Assembly: GCA_902706205.1 (NCBI GenBank)
Contig: CACSKA010000006.1
Location: 1-64,000 of the forward strand
Reading direction: 5' to 3'
Length of the DNA stretch: 64,000 bases
From: Chryseobacterium sp. 18061
Lineage (GTDB): Bacteria; Pseudomonadota; Gammaproteobacteria; Enterobacterales; Enterobacteriaceae
Under the pieces are notes generated by a model that worked only from the letters and a program-made list of their open reading frames with translations, was not told where the DNA came from and did not search any database. Both the position numbers and the translations under genes were made by a program. Below are positions 9,365-17,729 of the stretch, in pieces. Every line of letters begins with the position of its first letter. Positions within the stretch are counted from its first letter, which is position 1.

Positions 9365-10250
9365 CGTGACATACCACCTTGAAGACGCCATGCATCCTAA
9401 TTTCCCGGTCATCTCGTTTTCCACCAACGTTTATGACAACCCGGCGGATATCTTTCGGTCGATTGAAGATCTGGCGCAGTATTTCAGAGCGGTAGAATTT
9501 GAAATCGGCGAAGAAGCAGAGACCGTTTTCTGGTCCCTGAGCGATGAGGCTCGTACCGAGCTTGCACGGAAAATTAAAGATTTTTGCCAGCAGCACGGCC
9601 TCACCTTCACGATTCACGCGGGCTGGTGGGGTAGGCAGTACAATTTATGCTCGCCGGACCCGCAAGAACGCGCATCCGCAGTGGCCTGCCTTAGCGCTGC
9701 CGTTAATTTTGGGCGTGAGAGCGGGGCGACCAGCGTGACCTTCCATCCGGGCTACAAAGATAATTACGACAACGAGACGCTGCTGAATTGCCTTATCGAC
9801 TCCATTAACCAGGTTATGGAGCAGCGCGACACCCGAGGGCTTGCGCTCTGCCTGGAGAACATGGGCGGCCAGCGGCCAAAATACCCGGTGTTTAGCGTGG
9901 AAGAGCACGTGAAGTTCCATCAGCGGACGGGGTGCTTTATTACCATAGACGTGACCCATCTGTATTCGCTTTATGAGTATGGCCAAGAGTTATTCACCGC
10001 CATTGAAATCCTTGCGCCGATTACGCGCCATCTGCACATCGCCGATCTTCGAGATACGCATCACCAGCACCTGCCGATTGCCGAAGGTAATTTGCCTCTG
10101 AGCGATGTGCTAAATCGCTTTGCCCAGTGTGGATACAAGGGCGTGGCGGTGGTGGAGGAGTTTATTCCTCTTTACACCACGGAGTTCTACCTGCAAAAGG
10201 CCACTGACTACCAGCGCCGAATTGAGACCATGCGCAATGTCACAGCCTAA
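9357..10250 (+). CDS. Sugar-phosphate isomerase/epimerase-like TIM barrel
   Basis: 297 residues of the AP-endonuclease-2/xylose-isomerase-like fold. Metal-site residues fall at the expected strand ends: His in FTIHAGWW, His in VTFHPGYKD, Glu in LCLENMGG, Asp/His in TIDVTHL, His in HLHIADLRD, and the final Glu in VVEEF. The family includes epimerases, isomerases and dehydratases acting on sugars, inosose or hydroxy-keto acids. Here it sits between a ligase and an exporter in one overlapping operon, so isomerisation or epimerisation of a pathway intermediate is likely. The start at 9357 overlaps the ligase stop by 8 nt. The substrate cannot be deduced from sequence. Confidence 0.75.
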   Translation: MNNVTYHLEDAMHPNFPVISFSTNVYDNPADIFRSIEDLAQYFRAVEFEIGEEAETVFWSLSDEARTELARKIKDFCQQHGLTFTIHAGWWGRQYNLCSPDPQERASAVACLSAAVNFGRESGATSVTFHPGYKDNYDNETLLNCLIDSINQVMEQRDTRGLALCLENMGGQRPKYPVFSVEEHVKFHQRTGCFITIDVTHLYSLYEYGQELFTAIEILAPITRHLHIADLRDTHHQHLPIAEGNLPLSDVLNRFAQCGYKGVAVVEEFIPLYTTEFYLQKATDYQRRIETMRNVTA

Positions 10251-10932
10251 TTTAAAAGTCCTGCCGCTCTGGCATAGCGAAGTCCTGCAAGGGGTGGGGG
10301 ATGCACTACCCTTTGTGTTTTCGCTGCTCCTGTCATTTACCATGATTGGGCTGCTTTGTTTTCAACAGGGAATTGGGATTTTCCACAGCATGATCTTCAG
10401 CGGGACATTAATGTCGGCCCCGCTCCAGCTGACGCTGCTGGAGGCTCCCCAGCAGGCGCTGTCGTTTATTGCCGTGCTGCTGTCGGCGTTAAGTATCAAT
10501 CTGCGGTTCGTCATTTTTACCCTGAGCCTGCGTAACAGCATGAAGGACGGAGTGGCGGGATACATTCCCGCCGTGCTGACTATGGCCAACGCCGCTTTTA
10601 CGCTGATGTCGCTGCGTCGTGAAAAATATCTTTTGACCCGGCGGTACTGCAATACGGTCAGCTTTACGCTCTATTTCGCCGCCCTGGCCGGGACACTGCT
10701 GGGCTATTATTTTGCTTCCTTCGCCGGAAAAGGTTTCTCGGAAAACATCACCGTGGTGGTGGCAATATTTGTCGCCTCGTCGCTGGGTAAACTGGCAAAA
10801 GAGCGAACGCAGCTGTGCGCACAGCTGGTGGCGTTTAGCGGCTGCGCAGCAAGCCTGGTTTTAGGGGGAACCATCAATTTGCTTTTGGTACTAGGAATTA
10901 CTTTACTGGGGAGCTACCTCTATGACCGATAA
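10237..10932 (+). CDS. AzlC-family branched-chain amino-acid exporter subunit
   Basis: 231 residues with about six to seven membrane segments and the AzlC/YgaZ architecture: an N-terminal GVGDALPFVFSLLLSF stretch, then TLMSAPLQLTLLEAP, then a central LSINLRFVIFTLSL segment. AzlC works with a small AzlD partner, and the pair exports branched-chain or related amino acids (BrnFE, YgaZH). Start ATG 10237 lies inside the 3' end of the isomerase gene, a 14-nt overlap. In this operon the pair is better explained as the exporter of the modified amino-acid product than as a housekeeping valine exporter. Confidence 0.85.
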   Translation: MSQPNLKVLPLWHSEVLQGVGDALPFVFSLLLSFTMIGLLCFQQGIGIFHSMIFSGTLMSAPLQLTLLEAPQQALSFIAVLLSALSINLRFVIFTLSLRNSMKDGVAGYIPAVLTMANAAFTLMSLRREKYLLTRRYCNTVSFTLYFAALAGTLLGYYFASFAGKGFSENITVVVAIFVASSLGKLAKERTQLCAQLVAFSGCAASLVLGGTINLLLVLGITLLGSYLYDR

Positions 10933-11245
10933 CCACGCCTTCTGGCTGTTTATTTCCATCTGTGCACTGGTTTCAGCCGTTTGTCGACTGCTGCCGTTAA
11001 TGATTAATGTTGAGGCGCTTCCCGGCTCCGCGCGGGCGGTAATTACCCGCCTGGCAAAATACATTTCGGTGGTGCTGTTGGTGACCATTCTTGCCGGAAC
11101 GCTCTGGCAACTCAAAGAAGTCAAAGGCCTTGATATCCGCTGGCTGTTGCCAGTATTCCTGGCATGGGGATTAAGCGCCACCACCTCGCTAAAATCCTGG
11201 CATGTTTTTGCGCTGTCGCTGGGAGTGTGGGGAGTATTAAGCTAG
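10922..11245 (+). CDS. AzlD-family partner subunit of the amino-acid exporter
   Basis: 107 residues, four predicted membrane helices, matching AzlD/YgaH-type small subunits (charged loop with RAVITRLAKY; C-terminal Trp-rich helix). It overlaps the azlC-like gene by 11 nt and is the last gene of the plus-strand arm. It should form a heteromeric exporter with the preceding product. No terminator with a clear T-run was seen just downstream. Confidence 0.85.
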   Translation: MTDNHAFWLFISICALVSAVCRLLPLMINVEALPGSARAVITRLAKYISVVLLVTILAGTLWQLKEVKGLDIRWLLPVFLAWGLSATTSLKSWHVFALSLGVWGVLS

Positions 11246-11490
11246 GCGTTTGTTTGAAGTAATCAGCAGGCATTACAGAGGCTTTGTTAATAACTTTGCT
11301 TAATGACAGGATCAGATCACACATCATCCTGACAACACAGACAGTCCCATGGCAAAGCAGACGTTCAGGGAGTGTAGATCATGCCGGAATTCTGTTTCTG
11401 AATGGAGCAGGATTTCGGGTCAGGGTCACCCCTTCGGGGTTCACTTCAGAAAGGCGGTTTTGGTATTTAAAGAGAAACAGCTATCAGTTG
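11246..11490. other. Intergenic DNA with no recognisable gene
   Basis: Contains only short unrelated open frames. I see no transposase motif until the IS30-type relic begins at 11491. Confidence 0.5.
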
Positions 11491-11570
11491 TGAGTTCAAC
11501 CGATGGATGCAACACATTGGTTAAAACGCTCTGCGGGTGATTCATAGTCTAGCGTTTTTCTTGGCCTCTC
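11491..11570 (-). mobile_element. IS30-family transposase C-terminus and element end (relic)
   Basis: Bases 11570-11496 on the minus strand read ERPRKTLDYESPAERFNQ and five more codons to a stop. This is the diagnostic C-terminus of IS30-family transposases. The outermost bases match the relic at 413-463, in the same orientation. The two relics therefore bracket the biosynthetic locus. The rest of the element is gone. Confidence 0.75.
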
Positions 11571-11691
11571 TTTCGCACGAAATTTCTTTTTTCATCTCTC
11601 TGACGTACGCCTCCTCACACGATTCTCTTCTCTATAAACCCCGGGAGGTTTCATGTATTCCCGGGTAAAAATCCGCGTAAAAGTCTGCTGA

Positions 11692-12192
11692 GGCGCGGTT
11701 ACAAACCTGCTTCTCTCCGGCACCCTGGATCGTTTTCCTGATTTACAAATCATCGTGCCACATGCAGGGGCAACAATCCCTGTGGTGGCTGACAGGGTAG
11801 CCGCTTTTGCAGACACGTTTGATCTTCCTGTTAAGGTTGAGCCAGCAAAATTTATGGAAACGTTGCGGGGAATGTATTACGACCTGGCGGGATTCCCCCT
11901 TCCGCGACAACTTAAAGCCTTACTGGAAATCGCTGATCCGAAGCATATTTTATATGGCAGTGATTATCCATTTACGCCAGAACCAGTGGTGACCGCTCTT
12001 GCCGCGCAACTAGATGGTTGCCCCGAGTTATCGACAGCAATACGGACCGATTTTATGCGTAACAACGCACTCTCACTTTTCCCGAAATTTGCTAACACAG
12101 GTAGTCTGGATATTTCGCCTTCATTCTTTTTAAACAGAAAAGAATACGACAGACAGCGCCAGTTTATGCTTGCCTTGTCTGTTGTAATGTAA
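11692..12192 (+). pseudogene. Amidohydrolase (amidohydrolase-2 family), C-terminal fragment
   Basis: The frame from 11692 (AVTNLLLSGTLDRFPDLQII) to the stop at 12192 gives the C-terminal 140 or so residues of a metal-dependent hydrolase/decarboxylase of the ACMSD-like family: PHAGATIPVVADRV (metal-binding His), YYDLAGFPLP, and ILYGSDYPFTP (catalytic Asp). A stop codon lies just upstream at 11689-11691, and the N-terminal half with the HxH metal site is missing. The last 35 residues no longer look like the family. The gene is truncated at its 5' side close to the IS30-type relic. Confidence 0.75.
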
Positions 12193-12202
12193 CGATCATG
12201 AC

Positions 12203-12247
12203 CTACTCCCTATTGATTAACCGCCATGTTGTTAAAAATATCTGCTC
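12203..12247 (+). repeat. Dispersed repeat, half A (occupied copy)
   Basis: The segment TATTGATTAAC…GTTGTTAAAAATATC is repeated with few differences at 20395-20433. There it is followed directly by half B. Here the tacT-tacA genes lie between half A and half B (13188-13233). Confidence 0.6.
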
Positions 12248-12290
12248 CTGGCTGTGAGTTGCCCCAGAGGAAATTAGGGCTTACGTGCGT

Positions 12291-13036
<746 letters not shown>

Positions 13037-13046
13037 GATGAGCCCC

Positions 13047-13099
13047 TGTATAGCAAATGATATACATAGCTTACACCTGCCGTATAGAGAATGCTATAC
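13047..13099 (-). promoter_or_regulatory. Paired palindromic operators upstream of tacA
   Basis: Two inverted repeats: 13047-13066 (TGTATA-N8-TATACA) and 13082-13099 (GTATAG-N6-CTATAC), with centres 34 bp apart. They start 11 nt upstream of the tacA start codon. RHH antitoxins typically bind such short palindromes cooperatively. Function is inferred. Confidence 0.6.
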
Positions 13100-13187
13100 A
13101 CATTGGGAGCGAAATTTTTGTGCCCGGACAGCGTTGAAACAATAAACCTATGCCTTAGCCAGAAGTCAGGACATTTGTGTCTTGCAA

Positions 13188-13233
13188 CAAAAAGGCCTTT
13201 TCTGCTTTGCGTTGACAGGTGGGGTTGGCAGGG
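13188..13233 (+). repeat. Dispersed repeat, half B (occupied copy)
   Basis: AAAAAGGCCTTTTCTGC followed by TTTGCGTTGACAGG and a GGGGTTGGCAGGG end. It matches 20440-20484 with two or three differences. Bases 13234-13473, up to the ogl terminator, hold nothing I can identify. Confidence 0.65.
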
Positions 13234-13473
13234 ATACTTACACGAGTTATCCAATTGAGCAATGTGTCTCCCGGATTATAGAATCCCTTTCTCAATCACA
13301 TAATCGATAGTCCACTGAAAAACGGTGCAGTTATTTGGCTCACTATGAGCCTCTCCCCTACGATTATTACAGTGGGGGTTAGTCATGTACGCTGTTCGCT
13401 CAAAGTAGACTGTAAGTTTCAGGTATTTGTTCTACTGTGTCTTCAGTTCCTCCCTGAAGCGTTCAATACGAAA

Positions 13474-13497
13474 TTGAGGGCAACGAATTGCCCTCAA
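13474..13497 (-). terminator. Terminator after ogl
   Basis: Perfect 10-bp stem TTGAGGGCAA/TTGCCCTCAA with a 4-nt loop, 11 nt beyond the ogl stop on the minus strand. The T-tract is weak. Confidence 0.6.
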
Positions 13498-13508
13498 AGA
13501 GCTAAAAA

Positions 13509-14687
13509 TTAAGAACGCAAAGCACCAGACAGCACTTCAGATACCTCAGCAAGATATAAAGCAGGAAGTCCCTCTTGGTCAGACGTGAATAACACGTGTC
13601 GATTGTCCGGTGTAAAAGACGGATGCGGGTGCGTGACCTGGCGGTCGCCGTCCAGTACTTTCCACGAGCTGTTATGCGCGGCCAGCAGAGCGTATTTGCG
13701 GGTCTTTGCGTCGAAGATGTAGAGCCATGGGTCGTTTTCGATGATATGGCTGGCGGTATCCTTTACGTCTACCGGCGTGCCGGATCCGTCGCCGACCAGC
13801 AGCGTGCCGTCTTCGTTGCTCATCAGGTGTGAGCAGTTGGGCATCACCATAACGGCGGAATCTTCGCCCGTCTGCGGATCGAAGCGGCGGATACAGCGGT
13901 CGCTGCGACCTTTCTGATACGAGACGTAAATCAGGGCCGATCCATCCGGCACCCAAAACTCATGGGTGCAGCTTTCTCCTTCCGCATGTTCCTTTACTTT
14001 GCGTACGTTACTGCCGTCTTCGTTCACCAGCCACATGCGGGCATCAACCAGGTCGTGCGGGCCTTCATGGCAAAAGGCGACGGTACTGTCGTCATACGGA
14101 CGATAGATAGGGTGGCCCAGCCAGCCATTCTCTTCATGAATAACACGGGATTTACCGCTATGCAGATCAACGCGCAGCAGACGACAGTGCGGCTTGCGGT
14201 GATAAAACGCCTGGAAAATTTTCCAGTCGGAGAGGGGAGTCCAGTCTTCGCGGGCGATTTCGATGCCGACCAGGCTAGTGCATTCACTGTTGGCGACCCA
14301 GGTGCCGTAGCCGACCCACTCTTCAGGGACCTGGTAAACAGTCTGTTCGCTGAAATCTGCCAACGAAACTCGCTGAAGGCTACGCTCATTTTTCACGTAA
14401 TAAAGATGCTGGTCGTCCGGCGACAGGAAGCCACCAAAGGTATTATCACCCGCTCCCTCCGTCAGCTGTACTGCCATTTGCGTAGTTAAATCCAGCAGGT
14501 AATAGTTGCGGTTACCGTCGAATTCCCCAGCAAACAGAAGGCGATTGCCTTCGCGATTGAAGCATTTCTGATAGAAATAGTTACGGTGGCACAGCACGTC
14601 CGCTGGTGTCAGCCGCGTGACTTTTGCACCGGTCTGCGCATCTGCAACGGTGTGGAAACTGAATTGAATCTGAGAACCTTTAGCCAT
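13509..14687 (-). CDS. ogl: Oligogalacturonide lyase
   Basis: 392 residues, cytoplasmic, seven-bladed propeller family (PL22). It beta-eliminates short (un)saturated oligogalacturonides to 5-keto-4-deoxyuronate, feeding the pectin pathway. The manganese site is visible in the C-terminal HPHPSF motif (His about 353-355) and in CSHLMS (His about 287). Repeated blade motifs such as LTPDDQHLYYV-type segments are seen. The start at 14687 has a strong AAGGGAG ribosome site. It is divergent from an oligogalacturonide transporter, with KdgR-like and CRP sites between the two, which strongly supports the assignment. Confidence 0.93.
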   Translation of the reverse strand: MAKGSQIQFSFHTVADAQTGAKVTRLTPADVLCHRNYFYQKCFNREGNRLLFAGEFDGNRNYYLLDLTTQMAVQLTEGAGDNTFGGFLSPDDQHLYYVKNERSLQRVSLADFSEQTVYQVPEEWVGYGTWVANSECTSLVGIEIAREDWTPLSDWKIFQAFYHRKPHCRLLRVDLHSGKSRVIHEENGWLGHPIYRPYDDSTVAFCHEGPHDLVDARMWLVNEDGSNVRKVKEHAEGESCTHEFWVPDGSALIYVSYQKGRSDRCIRRFDPQTGEDSAVMVMPNCSHLMSNEDGTLLVGDGSGTPVDVKDTASHIIENDPWLYIFDAKTRKYALLAAHNSSWKVLDGDRQVTHPHPSFTPDNRHVLFTSDQEGLPALYLAEVSEVLSGALRS

Positions 14688-14740
14688 GGTTCGCTCCCTT
14701 CGGTAGCTGTGAACGTGATTGCTGGTCGGTGTCGATCACT

Positions 14741-14762
14741 GATTGAAATGCAATTTCATTTA
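14741..14762 (-). promoter_or_regulatory. KdgR-like box upstream of ogl
   Basis: On the minus strand: AATGAAATTGCATTTCAAT, a close match to the KdgR operator (A/T-rich, AATGAAA…TTTCAT). It lies 54 nt before the ogl start, where binding would block transcription. Confidence 0.7.
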
Positions 14763-14931
14763 TATAAAAACACGCTATCACTAAATAAAAAGAGCGTCGT
14801 CGGGGACGACTGAAAATGTAATGTCGATCACAAAGTCGCTGATTCAATATTCGACTGAGGTAGAGGCTGCGCGTGGAAAACTGTTACATGGGTAACGAAG
14901 TGACGAAAAAAACATCGCCAAGGGAAGTAAT

Positions 14932-14947
14932 TGTGAGCGATTTCACA
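14932..14947 (+). promoter_or_regulatory. CRP-cAMP binding site
   Basis: TGTGAGCGATTTCACA is a perfect TGTGA-N6-TCACA. It lies 90 nt upstream of the transporter start and between the divergent genes, fitting catabolite control of pectin use. Confidence 0.8.
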
Positions 14948-14990
14948 TCAATTAATGCTCCCGCTTTCTATAAAATTCCGTACCTACAAA

Positions 14991-15011
14991 AATAAAACAT
15001 TGGTTTGTTTT
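14991..15011 (+). promoter_or_regulatory. KdgR-like box upstream of the oligogalacturonide transporter
   Basis: AATAAAACATTGGTTTGTTTT matches the KdgR consensus (AATAAAA…TTTTATT-like dyad) and lies 26 nt before the transporter start. Confidence 0.65.
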
Positions 15012-15036
15012 TTAAAATCCTTGGGGCGGAACGTAT

Positions 15037-16602
15037 ATGAACGCAGAAAAACCTATTCTTTTCAGGCATCAGCTGGCATATGGCGGCGGTAATCTGCTGG
15101 GAAGTGGCGCATTAGCTATCGCCGGTATCTGGCTTCTTTATTTCTACACGACCTTCTGCGGCCTGACGCTACTCCAGGCATCGGCTATTTTCTCCGTTGC
15201 CAGTATCATCGATGCTATCAGCAACCCGCTGATGGGCTTTCTATCTGATAATTTTGGTAAAACCCGCCTCGGTAAACGATTTGGCCGACGCCGCTTCTTT
15301 ATTCTGCTGGGTATTCCTCTGATGATGTTCTACCCGCTACTTTGGGTCGAAGGCTTCGGCTTCTGGTATTACCTGTCCACCTATGTGTTGTTCGAACTTA
15401 TCTATACATCAGTGATGGTCCCGTACGAAACGCTCGCCACGGAAATGACCACTGACTTCTCGGCTCGCTCTAAGCTAACCGGCTACAAGGCTATTTTCGG
15501 TAAGATTGCCAACTTCCTGGCCGCGTTTATTCCAGGTCAGTTCATTCTGGTCTACGGGAAAGACTCTGCGCAGCCGTTTTTCTTCACGGCGCTGACCTAC
15601 GGGGCGATCCTTTGCTTTGCGATTGGCATGCTGTACCTCTCTTCCTGGGAACGTCCCGTGGAGGAAACCATGCCGAATGACGAGAAAAAAATGACACTGG
15701 GTAAAACCATCATGACGCTGATGCGCGACATGAAATCAACCTTCCACTTACGTGTGTTCCGCAAACACCTTGGCATGTATCTGTGTGGCTTCGGTGCTGA
15801 GTGGTTGTTCGCTTCGGTTTTCACCTATTTTATTATCTTCGTATTGCAATATGATCCGACGATGGTAGCGGGGTTGAGTAGCCTCAACTCTATTCTTCAG
15901 CTGTTCTCGACAGCCATCTTTATCGCAATCTGTGTGAAGCACGGCTTCAGCAAACCATACATTCTGGCACTGATCATCGTCGTGTTCTCGGTTGTCTGCT
16001 ACAGCATGCTGCACTTGCTTAACTTGCCGCAGCAGTACGCGACGGCAGCAATGCTGGCGATTACCGTAGTTTTCGGCATCGGTACGGGCGGCGTGTATTA
16101 CATTCCCTGGACGGTTTATACCTTCCTTGCTGATATTGACGAAGCGTTCACCGGACGCCGTCGCGAAGGTATTTACGCCGGGGCGATGACCTTCTCCGGC
16201 AAACTGGTGCGCTCGGTTATCGTTTTCGTGATGGGCGCCATCCTTAGCGTCTACGGCTTCCAGTCAAAATCGCACACCCAGCCGGAAAGCGCCGTGACCG
16301 CTATCGCTGTAGTATTCTGCGTGGGCGTAGTCGCGTTGGCATTGATGGCGATGGTATTCAGCGCGCAGATGAAGCTGAACCGAAAAACGCACCTGGTCGT
16401 GCTGGGGGAAGTGGCCCGTATTAAAGCGGGGGGACAGATTGCGCAGGTCGAGCCGGACGTGCGCGCGGTAATGGAGGAACTGATTGGCTATCCTTATGAA
16501 GAGTGCTGGGGCAATAGCAAGGTGTGCCGAAAAATCTTCGATACGACGGCCGTTGAGGTGACCGAACCCAATCCTTCCCTCGGTACGACGCAGCATCCAT
16601 GA
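15037..16602 (+). CDS. togT: Oligogalacturonide transporter, GPH family
   Basis: 521 residues, about 12 membrane segments, of the glycoside-pentoside-hexuronide:cation symporter family. Typical features are SIIDAISNPLMGFLSDN near residue 60 (the family's cation-site region) followed by a basic loop (RLGKRFGRRRFF). A hydrophilic C-terminal tail of about 60 residues follows the last helix. The divergent ogl gene and the shared KdgR-like/CRP control region point to uptake of oligogalacturonides (TogT-like). The start at ATG 15037 follows a GGGGCGGA ribosome site. Confidence 0.85.
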   Translation: MNAEKPILFRHQLAYGGGNLLGSGALAIAGIWLLYFYTTFCGLTLLQASAIFSVASIIDAISNPLMGFLSDNFGKTRLGKRFGRRRFFILLGIPLMMFYPLLWVEGFGFWYYLSTYVLFELIYTSVMVPYETLATEMTTDFSARSKLTGYKAIFGKIANFLAAFIPGQFILVYGKDSAQPFFFTALTYGAILCFAIGMLYLSSWERPVEETMPNDEKKMTLGKTIMTLMRDMKSTFHLRVFRKHLGMYLCGFGAEWLFASVFTYFIIFVLQYDPTMVAGLSSLNSILQLFSTAIFIAICVKHGFSKPYILALIIVVFSVVCYSMLHLLNLPQQYATAAMLAITVVFGIGTGGVYYIPWTVYTFLADIDEAFTGRRREGIYAGAMTFSGKLVRSVIVFVMGAILSVYGFQSKSHTQPESAVTAIAVVFCVGVVALALMAMVFSAQMKLNRKTHLVVLGEVARIKAGGQIAQVEPDVRAVMEELIGYPYEECWGNSKVCRKIFDTTAVEVTEPNPSLGTTQHP

Positions 16603-16636
16603 TCAAAAAACAACCATTTCATCAATGAGTCATGAC

Positions 16637-16656
16637 CTGGCCGGGAAACCGGCCAG
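16637..16656 (+). terminator. Hairpin after the oligogalacturonide transporter
   Basis: CTGGCCGG-GAAA-CCGGCCAG, an 8-bp GC stem with a stable tetraloop, 35 nt after the stop. It has no T-run, so termination may be weak. Confidence 0.4.
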
Positions 16657-16906
16657 CAACGGCTTATGCAGAAAGGGTTGCGAGCAATAGGCCAGAAAAA
16701 ATCGAAAGGGCAGATATTGTCACGAAGTTAAATTTATGACCACGCCAACAAACAAGCGGAACATGAAATACCTGTTAATGGTATCTCTTATGTACGTTTG
16801 CACTGTGAGTTCAACCGATGTCTGCTTTGTGCCAACAGCGGACCTCAAGGAAATCTTTTAATCATTAAAAATGGTATATTTCCCGCTGTTTACGGGAAGG
16901 GGGGGA
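16657..16906. other. Intergenic DNA with a short IS30-end-like match
   Basis: No gene seen. Bases 16804-16820 (CTGTGAGTTCAACCGATG) match the outer end of the IS30-type relics at 413 and 11491, but the similarity stops after about 17 bases. Confidence 0.4.
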
Positions 16907-17626
16907 ATGGATACAAGAGTCAATCAAGAAACATTAGAACTTGAAATTGCGGAGAAAAATTTTGATGTGGCCTTATTTCAGGTAAGGGATGCTACAAAGT
17001 GTATTCTTTTTGCTCCAGGACTTGGCGGCAGCCCGCTACGGCACATAGGACTCATCCAGACATTTGCTCGTCACGGAATATCAGTTGTAGCTCCACATTT
17101 CGAACTATTGAATTCGCCCTTTCCGACTAAAGCTGAATTGACAGAACGTGTCCAGCGACTTGACCTGGCGGCTGAGAAATTCTGCACACAATATGGTTCA
17201 GTTTCAGGTGTTGGTCATTCACTTGGGGCAGTAATTTTACTTATACACGCTGGAGCTACAGCCTGGACCAGTGCCAGAGAACCTGTTACGTTTGAAGGCC
17301 ATAATGTCCTGAATCGACTTGTTCTTTTGACGCCACCCGCCGATTTTTTTCCAGCACCTCTGTCATTGGCCTCCATAAATATTCCGCTTCAGATTTGGGC
17401 GGGTGATAAGGACGTAATTACTCCACCTGCACAGGCAACATTCCTCCATCAGTCATTAAATGTCCACACATCTTCTGAATTGCACATTGCTGAGAACGCA
17501 GGTCACTTCACCTTTATGAATAAGCTCCCCCCGCACGCAACAGAACCTCATCCATCGCGAAACGATTTCCTTCTGAGACTGGGAGAAACAATAACTCAGT
17601 TCATATCATCGCCTGGAGTTAGATAA
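16907..17626 (+). CDS. Alpha/beta hydrolase
   Basis: 239 residues. The nucleophile elbow is GHSLGA (Ser about 116), with a catalytic Asp in [10 protein letters not shown] and His in ENAGHFTF, so the triad appears complete. No signal peptide is present. I prefer ATG 16907 because the preceding GGGAAGGGGG is a strong ribosome site. An earlier in-frame start at 16871 would add 12 residues without support. The gene is alone between the pectin pair and betT. Serine hydrolase (esterase or dienelactone-hydrolase-like); substrate unknown. Confidence 0.75.
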   Translation: MDTRVNQETLELEIAEKNFDVALFQVRDATKCILFAPGLGGSPLRHIGLIQTFARHGISVVAPHFELLNSPFPTKAELTERVQRLDLAAEKFCTQYGSVSGVGHSLGAVILLIHAGATAWTSAREPVTFEGHNVLNRLVLLTPPADFFPAPLSLASINIPLQIWAGDKDVITPPAQATFLHQSLNVHTSSELHIAENAGHFTFMNKLPPHATEPHPSRNDFLLRLGETITQFISSPGVR

Positions 17627-17698
17627 TGTGTGATTCTTGCATAATGTAGATCTTCTGTTCGCTCATACCCGTCTGGAGGAGATCTCGGCAGTATAAAG

Positions 17699-17726
17699 AA
17701 AAACACCGCCGAAAGGCGGTGTTTTT
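17699..17726. terminator. Bidirectional terminator between the hydrolase gene and betT
   Basis: AAAAACACCGCC-GAAA-GGCGGTGTTTTT: a 12-bp stem with A/T ends, usable on both strands, placed 3 nt past the betT stop. Confidence 0.85.
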
Positions 17727-17729
17727 GTA

